From NCBI GenBank assembly GCA_946902875.1, contig OX336336.1, positions 8,278,545-8,342,544 on the forward strand: a stretch of 64,000 nucleotides of DNA, given 5' to 3'. A program made the translations under genes and the position numbers. The DNA comes from Nematopogon swammerdamellus (lineage: Eukaryota > Arthropoda > Insecta > Lepidoptera > Adelidae). The notes below the pieces were generated by a model, which was not told the origin of the DNA, made no database searches, and worked only from the letters and a program-made list of their open reading frames with translations. Numbering within the stretch: position 1 is the first letter of the stretch; each line of letters starts with the position of its first letter. This document shows positions 49,766 to 61,541 of the stretch, piece after piece.

Positions 49766-52700
49766 ATGTTCATTAATTTAGGAATTAATACAAATTCAAT
49801 AAAAATGTACAGCAACTTTGGTTACCAAGGAGGTTTGTGTGATCGATCAGATAACACTTTTTGCCTCTTACATTACACCCCTGAATTTAACTGTTCTCAA
49901 TACGAGAATATCCACACAAAAATGAAGCAAAATCACAACATAAACCAGAATACATATTTAGCTTACAAACAATCCGATAAATTAGAGCCTGAAAGAAAGT
50001 TTAAATCTGAAAACTTTGAATGGGACAAACACTATCCGAAACAGTTGAGTGTCCTATGTGTCGAGAGGATAAGCGAAACTTGGAAAGGTAACAACTACCT
50101 ACTTCCCGTGTAGTTTTGGTCCTAGTGTCAGATTTTGGTGATGGGGCGCTCGAGAGGTTGTGTCGGACCAGCGTCAATTGATTAAAACACCGGGCCTAGC
50201 GGTCAGAACTCCAATTTGGGTACCAAACCATCAAACAGCCTACATCGGTCCCAGCATGATACCACGTAACCGTAGTTAATCCTACCGAAGCTCGACCAAG
50301 CGTTGAGAACTTGAGAACAAGACTTTATGTAGAACCATTTTTGTTATTGACAGCGCGACATATGCCGCCGAGCCACCCATAAGGTGTCTAACGACGCCCA
50401 TGGACATTCGGTCGTATGCGGGGGTTGCGAATGCCATGCCGGCCTGACAGGTGCCCATTCCCCTCTTGAAGGACCCGAGACTGTACTTGGTGGGAAATAT
50501 ATGGGCAGGGAGAGCGTTCAAGAGTTTACCGGTTCTGTAGAGGAATGATCTGCAGAATCGATTGGTACGCATCCGCGGTAAGTCCAGCGTGTAGGGATGC
50601 AATCCCTGCCCAGTGCGCGTGGTGCGAAGGTGGAAAGGGGACGCCGGGATCGCATTAAACAGCTCCTCCGAGCACTCCCCATGGAATAATCTATAATCCC
50701 CATTAAACTTTAATATTTGCACCAAACAATACGCTGATCGGCACCGGCAACCAAAACACCATACACCTTGGGTCCGAGCTAGGCACCTAGGTCTGGTTAA
50801 ATTTATTTTTTTCCACAGGATATTGCTAATCGGGTTAGTTAGTTACTGGAAACTGAAGATTTGAACGGAGTCCGTAGATAGAGTTCGTGGGTACAGTACC
50901 TAGTAGAACATAGTCAAAGAAGAAGTCGTTCAAACTCTTTTAATCGGTCTGCCAGAAATCGCAGCGACCGGTGCCGGTGGAGGCGGCTGGGGGAAGGCGG
51001 CCGCCGATCGCTGCTCTGTGGGAACTACTTAAATGTTTTTGTGGTTTCAGAGCAACCCAACATAGACTTCGTTTTACAAAAGGACACAGATTTGTTTCTC
51101 CAGATCCTAGATACCGAAGTACCACTCAGTTTCTTGATTGACAACATAAAGAGCGACATATTTTGGAAGAGAAGCTATAACTGCAGGTGGAAGGATGTCC
51201 CCAAAGTCAATGAAAACCGTCGTTGGATCAACATGTACATGGAGCGGCATTACAGCGAAATTTTGGAAAACACAAACCCAAAAAAATATGACCCAGAAAA
51301 GGTTGATTTTTGTTTAATTGAATTCGCCCTTTGGAATTAATACTTGCTTTCCGTTATTGCGTTTAATTTCAGTTTTCTTTTCCTCATTCAATAACGTAAG
51401 TATACCAAAGTACACACAAATAGGTACAAGTGTGTCCACGCCACATCCTACCCCTGTACTGCTCACAACAGCCTTCGTTGGTTTGGAAAAATAAAATTAA
51501 TTGTAAATTTTTTTGATACCTGTTCACATTTGTATCTGAGTTCTATAGATTGTTATGGAAGCCTCTAGTCATAAATTGTTCGTCTAATAAACCAAAGACG
51601 TAGTCATAGTAGGTACTAGAAATCTACAGTACAATTAAATACTAGAGGTACCTACAGCGTTGTTTGTAATATAATCCATGCTAACAACTCGTTCAAAATC
51701 CGATAGGAACTTTTTATTATAAATTTGCAGATAACGGCCCTAGTAAAACTGTGTGGTCCGTATGTCAAGCATTTATGCATCAGGAGTCTCGTTCCGGCTG
51801 ATCTTCCGACAGAGAGGAACATCTCTCCGGAGATGGCAGACCTCATCACTGGACAGAGGCAAGAGGTGATGCCTAGCTCTGACAATAGGAACGTGGACAT
51901 CATTAGAGGTACGTATGGTGGTATGGTACGTATAATACATACCTATAATTGGAATTTCAAATTTTCTTTAAATTGTCGACTTCAATCGATTACATTTTCA
52001 GAATAATTGTGCTATGTAATATGTACAAAAATGTACCACACACCGGAAAAAGTAATTCGATACACCTATCAATTCAACCAACAATACAAATTCGAACGGA
52101 TCTTTCACAACTTCGCCTATATCCAGCCAGAGAAGGCACTTCGCTGCATGGCATAAATTAAATTGTTAGATTAAGTAAATGCAACACATTTACTATTTAC
52201 GATGTCACTCATTGAATCATTACATCTTTTCAGATCACATTTCATTACACGCCGCGTTGGGCAGCTTGACTAATCTGACCGAACTCCATCTAACTTTCCA
52301 ACTCAAAGGCACTGGGGTCAGCTTCAGAAAGGATCAATTTCAGTTTACCAATAACGACGCTAAAAATGTGGCCCGGGGATTGGAGAAATGCTTCCAGCTC
52401 AGGACCCTCAGGTTTTACCACTCCTTAATTATGTCTTAGTTTTAGTGTTGTTTTACAACGTTTTAGCAATGTTTTAGTTTACAGGAAACACCTGAAAAGC
52501 CTTAAAATTAAATGTACCTACTTTCTTACTTCAGAATTACAAGAACCGATCTCAATTGCGCCAGAGTGAAGAACATTTTGAGAGGTCTGTCAGATCATCA
52601 GAAATTGGAATGCTTAGATTTCAGTCACTGCAAAATTGGCGATGACGGAGCATTGTCGATAGCAAAATACACCTCGAAACATGACCACGTGAAGAACTTG

Positions 52701-54546
52701 GTTCTTGTGGACAATGTATTTGGTAAGAGCACTTTGTTTTCCTCACGTATTGCGCCGATTGCTCCGCGAGCTCACGCATGCCTCCTCATTCTTGAAATTC
52801 TGAATTACCTAATTCATTTATAATTCATCAGGTCCTCCTGGTGCCGAAGGCATAGGCTACGCTCTTAACCACTCTGGAAACGGTCTCCGTGCACTGGACT
52901 TGAGACTGAACACTCGAATTGGTTCTGAAGGAGTCGCCCATATAGCAGTCGCCTTGGCCAGAGGATGCAGTCTTAACTCGTACGTTTAAATTAAACTGCT
53001 TTTTGGAGTCACTGTAAAATTGTAATGAATAAAATAAATCCGTTTCAATACTCCTGGGTCTAATATTATGTATTTTACAGAATAAACCTCTCAGGATGTG
53101 GGATCAAACCTGGTCCTCTGTTCAAGGTCCCACCGGGAGTGTGGTCGGTGACATCGCAGGACACTCCACCTGCATGTGGAGACCTACTCGCGAGAGCCAT
53201 AGGACTGGCCAGGACCCCTCTGAGGTCTTTGGATATCAGTGTGAATGATGTTGGAATTGTACGTGCTTACCGCCTTACCTTTATCAACCTCGTGACTAAT
53301 AAACAACGCAACAAAACACTAAAACCCTTTTCTTAATTTCTGCTGAATTCGAAAAGACGATATTCATGTTGTTTTCTTGTCATGTCTTTCAATACTGAAG
53401 AACGAATGCTCTATACACGATTTGAAGAAAAGTGTTACATACTGTGCTTTTACGTTTCAGCAATGTGGTGGAGCAATAGCTAACGCTATATGTTTGAGTT
53501 TCCTTGTGGATGTTAATCTAAAGCGTTCGGGAATGGGCTCAACTGCAATGGCGATAGGGGAGTCAGCTGCAGCTGCGCAGAAACTACGGCGCGAAGCCGA
53601 GAAGGGCATTCGCTTTAGAAGGAGCGCTGGAAGACTTCTGCAGGCGAGGAGGATTGCTAGAGGGCTGAATATCGGTAAGAAGACCCAACCTATGTGAAAA
53701 TTACTTTTAAGTAATCGGTCCCTCCAATTTGTTATATTCTACATAATATATAAAAAGGGTCATAAGTTCAAATTTAACAAGTTTAAAAAAAAAAATTTTC
53801 GCTTGTTTTATGCGTAATAATTAGGCATATTAATTAATTATATACTTCACAATTATTGTGAAGTATGTAATTAATTATTGATCTCTCCAGGGTGAAATGA
53901 GTCGGCTGCAACATCTCTGTAGTAAAATATTTTCTGATAGGTATTGCTGCATCCATAGCTATATACACCTTCAGATATCTGTGTACCTCCAGATACAGAT
54001 CCAGTGCTACTGGCACAGCAGCTGTCGGCGCGACCGTCCATAGTTTCCGTAACCTCAGAAGAAGGAACCTACAACATACAAGCCCAGCCACTTCCAACTG
54101 ATTTTGGTTTTATTCCTGCTTTTAGGGTAAGCCCCTAACTAAATAATATTTAGGTATGATGTACAAATTAAGTCCCATTATTTTCTAATGCACATTGCTT
54201 CGGTCAACAGAATCCACTACCATCGTCTCGAGCATCTTCAGTGACAGGACCTCCCACCTCGAGGCGATCCAGCCATCACCAGGTTTTAGAACCAGTCAAG
54301 GCAAGTTCATTAATCCTGCTAATTTGGCTTATAAAATTAAAATAATTATTTTTCTACTAAGTACTACGACCGACATGGTTAATTCCTCATATGTAAAGTT
54401 GGATTTGGATGCAGGAGATACGTCGCAGTGCACTGGTGAGAAGGGGGTCAGACGGATCACTTCTGCAAAGCAGAAGTGCCGACTCACAGCAGCGCCACAT
54501 CAAAATCTTCGTCTCTAATAATCAGGCTGACTCCGACGAAGACTAA
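49766..54546 (+). CDS. TCTE1: dynein regulatory complex subunit 5 (TCTE1), LRR protein, 670 aa
   Basis: Eleven exons: 49766-50087, 51051-51301, 51731-51908, 52234-52411, 52535-52722, 52832-52979, 53081-53258, 53461-53674, 53975-54126, 54211-54282, 54415-54546. All have GT/AG introns and consistent phases (2013 bp). Diagnostic N-terminal block FWKRSYNCRW, then MYMERHYSEIL and LVKLCGPYVKHL. Exons 4-8 encode leucine-rich repeats (LTNLTELHLTF, LECLDFSHCKIGDDGA, LRALDLRLNTRIGSEG, SLNSINLSGCGI, LRSLDISVNDVG). Known role: part of the nexin-dynein regulatory complex in cilia and sperm flagella. The C-terminus (Ser/Arg-rich, ending ADSDED) extends past the vertebrate protein, which is about 500 aa. 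The last three exons are inferred from open frames and splice signals and are less certain. Confidence 0.88.
50282..50790 (-). pseudogene. Jockey-like LINE ORF2 C-terminal fragment
   Basis: In TCTE1 intron 1, antisense. The 147-aa frame has RLFHGECSEELFNAIPASP, RTNRFCRSFLYRTGKLLNAL and SLGSFKRGM. Same family block as 24640-25146 and 38499-38849 but less decayed. 5'-truncated. Confidence 0.75.
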
Positions 54547-54752
54547 GTGCAAGCCACGCACGGACGACAAGAAATAAGAATCTAAGTTAAATGAGTTCAG
54601 TGAGTTTAAGGTTTGGGTCGATTTTTAATACGTCTGACCAGCGATTAGAATATGGTCAACATAAATGTAAGTCATCCCAAATACAACATGAAGTTAGTCA
54701 CAATTTATCTCTAACTAAATAACAACTAACATTACATGGCTATTCTTAGCTG

Positions 54753-54758
54753 AATAAA
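54753..54758 (+). terminator. candidate poly(A) signal of TCTE1
   Basis: AATAAA 206 bases after the stop codon, followed by further AT-rich sequence. Confidence 0.4.
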
Positions 54759-54759
54759 A

Positions 54760-55620
54760 TTGTTCCGACCACTTAGGACATTTATAATAAACAATAATAA
54801 ATTTCAAATAATAATAATTTGCTTTATACTATAAAATTAATGAGTGTAAATTTACAAAACGTCCATTCGTATCTCCTGTTTTATTTCATAGAAATGATAA
54901 CGAATTAGAACCGCCATTACCTATTAGGTATAAAATAACGATAGGGTTGCCAAGGTATGACTATTCCATGATGTAGTGGTAAGTGAACTAATTATTTGAA
55001 AGTATGTAGGTTAGTCAAATAAACGTCGCATTTATTTCATGAATTCGACAACAAATTTGTATTTTTTTTTTACCACAAACAATAAAATATAATACTTATA
55101 TACAACATGTGCACACATAAAATTTAATTTAGGATCATGTAAGTATAGTGGGTCACTAACTACCCAAGACAATGGTTGAGAAAGGCCCACTGGCCTTTAT
55201 CAACCCTCGCGCACCCTCCGCTCCGCTGGCGCCAGGCGCCACCTCAGTTTGGTGAACGGAGGCTAGAGGTGATTGTGGCGGAGGCGGCGCGGCGGAGCGG
55301 CGGCGTGGTGGGTAGCGGTGGTGGGTGAGTGCTTGCCATTCCTCGCATTCTTTCGAAATGAACGGTCGATAAAACCACGCTATATGACTACTTTTGTCAT
55401 CATGGATTTGTTTTTAGATAATATTACGGAATTGTGTAAAAAAGGTTATTAATTTACATATGTAATTTTAGGATATCATTGAAAATGTTTTTTTTTAATT
55501 AACTAACCGACATAAATTTTTGGCGTGAATTTGATGAAACGTCTTTATCCTGCTGCCGGAGGTTTTATACAAAGAGTTGCGTGACGAAAATTATGTACTT
55601 TTGGCGACTTAGACCTTGAA
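54760..55620. other. intergenic spacer with isolated GC-rich block
   Basis: AT-rich except 55190-55335, a CpG-rich block with GGCGCCAGGCGCC-like palindromic motifs (TGGCGCCAGGCGCCA at 55229) and GGCGGAGGCGGCGCGGCGGA. No ORF, TATA or element end ties it to a gene. Confidence 0.35.
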
Positions 55621-55625
55621 AACTA

Positions 55626-56328
55626 AAGCCTGACCAAGAATATATGAGGGGCCGCCATATTGCGGAATTTCGTTGGAACTGGAACTTCTTACACTGGCCA
55701 CAATTATGTTTGATGCTTGATAATCTGTTGTCAATGTCAAAATTGCTTCTGAACTGACATTTAGGTGAAACGTTATGTCATTGTAGTGAGATTGTCATGA
55801 ATTGGCCGCCGTAATGTACAATTAGGTAATTATTTTTTGTTCTATCTAAGTGTATCTCAAGCATCTATTTACCGAATAGCAAACAAAAGAGGGACGTAAA
55901 TATTATTCGTTCTGAACAAAAAACACTTTTTGACTTTACAGAAATACGAAACGTTCGAATAAAAATAGCTTAGGTTAAGTTTTTCTGAACTAGAATTTTT
56001 ATTAAAAAGTTTACTGTTTCAGCAAGGTCGATTAATATTTTTTTTAATAATTTGTACACTTTGCTTCAGAACATATCTGCAGATACATGGAAAAAATGTT
56101 GTGAACATGTAAATGTCAAGGCTAGTTCTTTTTACATTGACATTAAAATATATATAAAAGATGCATTAAATTAAAATACATTTTGTATATCTGTGTATTT
56201 CAGTGCAAAAGTACATTTTGAATAAAAACATCGGCCAATTCAATATGTGCGTACTATACTGAATGTTGCTATATAAATCTAAAAAGTGGCTCCATATTGA
56301 CAGCTCTTATATATTCCTGGTCAGGCTT
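55626..56328. mobile_element. MITE with AAGCCTGACCA TIRs, 703 bp
   Basis: The left end AAGCCTGACCAAGAATATAT is mirrored at the right by ATATATTCCTGGTCAGGCTT (two mismatches). The interior is AT-rich, without transposase. The target duplication is unclear. Confidence 0.6.
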
Positions 56329-56379
56329 TTTAAGAGTTACAGGAAGGTGACGCATATCGTCCTAAAGGTAGTTCTTCCC

Positions 56380-57045
56380 ACTTGCTAACACGACATACCC
56401 GAGAGGCGTTACATCAAGCCCATCTATAAATATGGACCTTAGAAAAAGGCTTCTAAAATCAATAAATGCTTATAACTCCAGATCGACTTGCAATTTGTTT
56501 CTTTTCGTAGAAAAAAAATTTCTTTATGAAATAGTTGTTTTTTTTTTCAAAATCGGTTCAGCCGTTTCAGAATAAAAAAGGAAAAAGTGTTTGAGATGGC
56601 ATATCTCGGAAACTACTGATCCACGCCACGACTACTCATCTGCTGGAGAAAATGATAGGCCTTGACGAGACTTTTAATATTTTTTTTACATAATATTGCA
56701 TTGTCTTCGGAACTGAACCAACGCTAAAAATTTTAACTTCGTAGAATAAGAGGAAGTGGTTCTAATTTGGCTTCCAAGAATTGACCCACACATATTAACA
56801 AACAAAGATACAGGGCAAGTTAAATAAAAGCTTGTAAAGTATTTTTAACCTACATTTACTTGCTCTAATTATACCACTGATCCACGACTACTCATGCGCT
56901 GGAGGAAATGATAGGCCTCGATAAGATTTTTTTTACGAAAACTACTGCTCCCAATCTACTCGTGTGGTGGGACAAGCAAGGCGATGAGATCTTCATCAAA
57001 TTCACGAATTTGCGACTGTATCACCGACACGCATATTTCCAAAGT
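56380..57045. repeat. repeat-derived sequence with ~60-bp direct duplication
   Basis: GATCCACGCCACGACTACTC followed by ATCTGCTGGAGAAAATGATA at 56620-56660 recurs as GATCCACGACTACTC, ATGCGCTGGAGGAAATGATA at 56879-56912. Boundaries not recognised. Confidence 0.4.
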
Positions 57046-57399
57046 CTAGTATGCGAGTTGCTCTGATTGGTCTTCTCAACTTTGGCGGGAAATATTAATT
57101 GCGGAAGTATTTTCGAAAATAAAGTTTTGGTGGTTATAAAAAAAATTGGTTGTCTGTAAAGTCGGTTTATGGATGATAGTTTTACGTGATAACGTCATAA
57201 AGTGGTCGCATCTTCTTTATATTAACCCTAACTTAATGTTGAGGCGGCGTGTTAAAAAGCACTGTTCAGGGATTCATTTCATTTACTCACTGACAAAAGT
57301 TCACCCATTTATAAGTTCACCTATTCGCCAGAGTTCACACTTATAAAGGTTCGCCTATTCGCTGTCAGCGTTCACCCTTTGCCGGTTCGGTCTCCTCCG

Positions 57400-58370
57400 G
57401 CGAAACCGTGACTCAATCTACAGTTCGACTGTTCATCGTGGGAGTGTCAATCGTCTCCTGTGCACGCGTCCACTTGACAATGGTTCTTTAAAAACAAATC
57501 ACTTGTTACTGTTTTACTATTTATGCATTATTTATTAAGCACTGTTCTTTGTTCTCAAACTAATCATGTTTGGGGAAGTTTGTGGAGACAAATAAAACTA
57601 GCATACGGGTTGCCCCGCCACCAATCTTAGTCCCAAGGCCAGGTAACAAGTATTCGCTTGAGTTGTCACTTGTCACTAGTTGTCACTATAAATAGTTCGG
57701 TGTCACTACCAATTCACGATAGGTATCACGAGTATGTTCTAACGTCGTTTCCGGTTGTCTGCACACAACTGCCACTATGTTTTATTTGGTTCTATTCTCG
57801 GTTCTATTCTAATCGTTATTTTCACTGGAGCGTCACTGTCATGTACGTTTCGTGAGTCCGAGAGCTTCTCTACCGTCGTCGGTCCGTTCTGAGGAGCTGT
57901 CTGAATGGGACTGCCTAATTAAACTATGTTCGTCTCGGGGGCAGCGAATGTTTACATTATGCGTCCGGGCCGGCGCGAGAGTCGTCACCACGCGTATGAC
58001 CTCGCGCCCGCCAATAATGAACCCCATTGTTCCATCGCAGCTCGCGTCTCCTAGTCGAGCGGTCCCTAACCTTGACTTAGTATTTCTTCATAACAAATCT
58101 ATTTTCGGATACAATGCTCCATACTTCTACTCTCGTCATCGTGTGTGCGGTAGATACCTGTATCCTGACCCCAGTTTCAACTTTGATTGGCAGACTAACA
58201 TATATTTCCTATAATTTACATTCTAACTTACTCTATTTTTCTACCTACCTATATGAATTACCTGGGCCCAGGTCTTTACCGATAATATGAATATGAAACT
58301 ATAGTTCTAGCCTTATTTATTAATTTCGCAGTTTTCTTAATATTATTGTGTGTCTGTCGCCAACACGGCG
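57400..58370. other. interior of the mosaic, nothing firm recognised
   Basis: A 120-codon plus ORF at 57852-58214 overlaps a minus ORF but has no recognisable domain (SLPSSVRSEELSEWDCLIK). May be part of a TIR element. No RNA gene. Confidence 0.3.
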
Positions 58371-58939
58371 CAAGTCGTTTTTGTTACGTTTGTATTTCCG
58401 AAAATAATTCTTAGGTGGTTATAAAAAAAACTAAACACCCTAAAAAAATTTAAACACCGTAACATTGCTTAAAAAAGAAAAAAATTGGTTGTCTGTAAAG
58501 TTGGTTTACGGACGATGGTTTTACGTGATGATGTCATAAAGTAAATCAGTTCCGGCGGATATTTACGATGTAAAATTAATTTTAGTACATGATAAAGATG
58601 TGATAATAACTAATAAAAAATATGAGAAAATAACGACTATTAATTTTTGTTTAATTTATATTTAAAAAACCTACATAACGCCATCTACATGTTCAACGTT
58701 GCAACAATTACCTAATTGCTAAATCAAGTATACCGCTGGCTGAAGTATTTCATTTAATATTGACGCTAGATGTCGCTCCATGAAATTCACATACTGTTGA
58801 GAAAATTTGCACCGATAACTACACGGTCGATAGCCTGCGTAGATAACACGTCTGGTCAGTGATGGTGGCAGAAACCGCGGGTTCGAGGCTCGCAAAAGAC
58901 AGAGAAATATATTTTGTATTTTCTACTATTGTATATGCC

Positions 58940-59001
58940 TCTCTATCGCGCTCTCGCTTGCACACACAGGTCTCTATCGCGCTCTCGCTTGCACACACAG
59001 G
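58940..59001 (+). repeat. 31-bp tandem duplication
   Basis: TCTCTATCGCGCTCTCGCTT plus GCACACACAGG occurs twice head to tail. Variants recur at 59216-59252 and inverted at 59674-59704. Confidence 0.8.
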
Positions 59002-59083
59002 TTTAGATGGAACGTTACACTTCTTCGTGCGTGCAGCCGGTGTTCATCAATTTATAAGAAAAAACGTCAAAAAAAGAAAAAAA

Positions 59084-59156
59084 AATTTGAGGGATTCGAA
59101 CCCATGGTCACAAAATACAAATCCTACACTCTTACCACTGAGCTACGAAATCACAT
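59084..59156 (-). repeat. tRNA-like promoter boxes
   Basis: On the minus strand: TCGTAGCTCAGTGGTAAGAG (A-box) and CATGGGTTCGAATCCCTC (B-box), tRNA-like spacing, no acceptor-stem pairing. A second, more decayed copy is at 59366-59440, and a third at 3103-3160. Confidence 0.5.
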
Positions 59157-59807
59157 AAACGACCAAACGAATATCGGATTCCCTTGGTTCGCTTTCGGCT
59201 TGGGCCGATTGTGCCTCTCTATCGCTTGTTACGCGCTCTCGTTTGCACACACAGGCTCAGATGGAACAACGGTGTTCATCAATTTAAATAAGACGTGACG
59301 TTATCACGTAAAAAAATTACCATAAGCTAATTTTACCACCCTAACATTGCTTAAAAAAAAATTTTGGCAAAAGGAACACGAACCCATGGCCGAGATAGAA
59401 AAAATAAACCCTACACTGTACCACTGAGCCACCAAAGTACATAAACGACCAAACGAATATCGGCTTCAGTAGGTTCGCTTCCGAAATTTATATTTCCCGC
59501 CAAAGTTGAGACGACCAATCAGAGCAACTCGCATACTAGACTTTGGATGTATGCCTCCGACTCCGACACATCCCACTCGCTTTTTTGACGTGATGACGCC
59601 ACGTCTTATAAATTGATGAACACCGGCTGCACACACGAAAAAGTGTCACTTTCCATCTGAGCCTGTGTGTGCAAGCGAGAGCGCGTAACAAGCGATAGAG
59701 AGGCACAATCCGCCCAAGCGTCATCACGTAAAACTATCGTCCGTAAACCGACTTTACAGACAACCAATTTTTTTTATTTCGGAGGCATCAGTTTTATAAT
59801 TTTTATT

Positions 59808-59860
59808 ATGTGTGTGTGTGTGTGAGGGTGTGTGTGAGTGTGTGTGTGTGTGTGTTTGTA
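59808..59860. repeat. (TG)n microsatellite
   Basis: TG repeats with GAGGG and GAG interruptions, about 50 bases. Confidence 0.9.
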
Positions 59861-60057
59861 TAAGTTTGAAGGATTTCACTACCTATTACTCCAAAAATTT
59901 TAACAAAAATGCAATACTTATGATTATGTATTATGACTAAACATTTTCTTTCATTGTTAATCTTAAATTCAGATATTTGAAGAGTTGTCACTTAGGTCTT
60001 GGATCTATTTATTTCAAATTAATTTATAGTCAGTGCCATAATTATTATAATCATGTT

Positions 60058-60903
60058 ATTGTAAACCATGAACCTACTACCCAAAGGGACCGCGCACTGC
60101 TGTGAGAAGAAACGGGCAAAGCGAGAGGCACTATCTATAGTCCTTTGTCCCTTTCTAGTGTTGACATTGATGACGATTCACCAGTTGTAAACTTATTTTC
60201 TCCTGGTACCTACCTACTTAAATAGATAGTTTATTTAAGTTTATGCCCTGCGCAAACATAAAAAAAAACTAATCAGGGAACCATGTAATTGGCCATATTT
60301 TAGGCATAAAAAAATTAAATAAATAAAATAAAAAAAACATTAAAAATCGTATCTGAAATGAAAAGGGTGACCATACATACATAGGTACATACATACAAAC
60401 TTCTAGTTGAAGTGATCGATGGCAAAGATTTTTTTTATGGAAACTGACACTGTTGGATACATGACCTACAACATCCGTGATGTCAGCCCATAACACCGGG
60501 TGAACTAGGTGCCATGTCAGTGTTTCCCTTCGGTCGTGCCGGGTACACTGAAAACACAAAGTATTACCGACCGACCGACGTTTCATTCAGTGCGGTGGTA
60601 CCACCAACCCGGGCGGGTTGAACCCTATCACGGTACCAGGAGAACATAAGTTTACAACTGGTGAATCATTCATTAATGATGTCAACACTAGAAAGGGACA
60701 AAGGACTATAGATGGTGCCTCTCGCTCTCACAGCAGTGCGCGGTAGGTAGGTACCAGGAGAACATAAGTTTACAACTGGTGAATCATTAATGATGTCAAC
60801 ACTAGAAAGGGACAAAGGACTATAGTTGGTGCCTCTCGCTTTGACCGTTTCTTCTCACAGCAGTGCGCGGTCCCTTTGGGTAGTAGGTTCATGTTGTAAA
60901 CCA
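60058..60903. repeat. large inverted repeat flanking a SINE, one arm duplicated
   Basis: Left arm 60058-60215 (ACCATGAACCTACTACCCAA ... TCTCCTGGTACC) is mirrored by 60748-60903. Part of the right arm is present a second time at 60636-60750 (ACCAGGAGAACATAAGTTTA, ACTAGAAAGGGACAAAGGAC). The family-1 SINE 60432-60640 sits in the spacer. Confidence 0.75.
60432..60640 (-). mobile_element. SINE, family 1, core and tail
   Basis: Minus strand: core (GGGTTGGTGGTACCACCGC), ACTTTGTGTTTTC, then the tail (CACCTAGTTCACCCGGTG, GGATGTTGTAGGTCATGTAT) to an A-rich run. 5'-truncated where it joins the inverted repeat. Confidence 0.65.
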
Positions 60904-61126
60904 ACATCTGAATAATGTTCCCTGTGTTCAAGCCTGTTGATTATAAAAATCCAATAAAATTTTGTTTCATTTCGAGATCCAAAAATAATTAAGAACAGTG
61001 TTGTGCAGTTTTAAGTACCTACAAATCACCTCACAATTATAGATAGATAGACTAAGACTAATTAGATTCAACTAATCACTGAGAATTGGTTCTCATTCAT
61101 AGCATAATACAAGTTTTAATGTCTCA

Positions 61127-61493
61127 TTGACGCGTAACAAATTTCATTTAGCGGTAAATGTTCCGCCGAGACTAGCAACATTGAATCACTCAAATTTCTT
61201 CCTTCTCTCTCTTTCATTCGTTCGTCTCATTTACTGTTTGATTCGTTCGTCTGTTGCTCTCACGTCGATCGCATCGCGTGACGTGCACGCAGTTCACGTT
61301 TGTTCCGTGTACCTAGTGAGTGTGTGTAACGCCATGTTTCATGTTGCTATGTTACTGTCCGTTGTATTTAGTGAGTGGTGCTTGTGGTGAAGTGTTGATT
61401 GTGACAAGGATCCAGGCCTGACTCTAGCGCAGGAATACAGGAGTGAAGCGACTGATACGTGAGTGGTTCAATGTGTGGATTGTGCTTGGTACT
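61127..61493 (+). promoter_or_regulatory. probable promoter and 5' leader of the Cip4-like gene
   Basis: CpG-richer sequence upstream of the start codon with repeated TTCGTTCGTCT (61214, 61241) and GTGACGTGCACG. Short upstream ATGs are present (61334, 61470, outside the main frame). No TATA box. Confidence 0.4.
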
Positions 61494-61541
61494 ATGAGTG
61501 ACGCGAGCGCCGGCAACATGAACTGGGGAACAGAACTCTGG
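61494..61541 (+). CDS. Cip4: F-BAR protein, Cip4/TOCA-1/FBP17 family, first coding exon
   Basis: MSDASAGN followed by MNWGTELW and then a donor GTGAGT at 61542. The M-x-W-G-T-E-L-W start is the hallmark of Cip4/FBP17/TOCA-1 proteins, whose next residues (DQ..NL) begin the F-BAR domain in the following exon. Known role: F-BAR membrane curvature, with Cdc42 and N-WASP binding in endocytosis and actin assembly. A second in-frame ATG at 61518 would give the usual short start, so the eight extra residues may be insect-specific or untranslated. The remaining exons were not found to the window end, implying a first intron of more than 2.4 kb. The call rests on eight residues plus the donor. Confidence 0.7.

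Larger units (their letters stand above)
57047..59790. mobile_element. mosaic of nested TIR elements and tRNA-like repeats
   Basis: 57047-57108 (AGTCTAGTATGCGAGTTGCT, CTCAACTTTGGCGGGAAAT) is mirrored at 59484-59545. Inside and outside this pair lie three copies of the AATTGGTTGTCTGTAAAG end (57148, 58484 forward; 59768 reversed) with GTTTTACGTGAT. Two tRNA-like boxes and a 31-bp duplication are also inside. At least two insertions are nested; the order was not resolved by eye. Confidence 0.5.

Noticed and set aside
53981..54115. Alternative TCTE1 reading starting at 53940 (TCTGATAG acceptor)
   Set aside because: That frame hits a stop (TGA) before any donor, whereas the acceptor at 53974 keeps an open frame into two further exons.
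57852..58214. 120-aa plus-strand ORF as a host gene
   Set aside because: No recognisable domain, inside a repeat mosaic, overlapping an opposite ORF.
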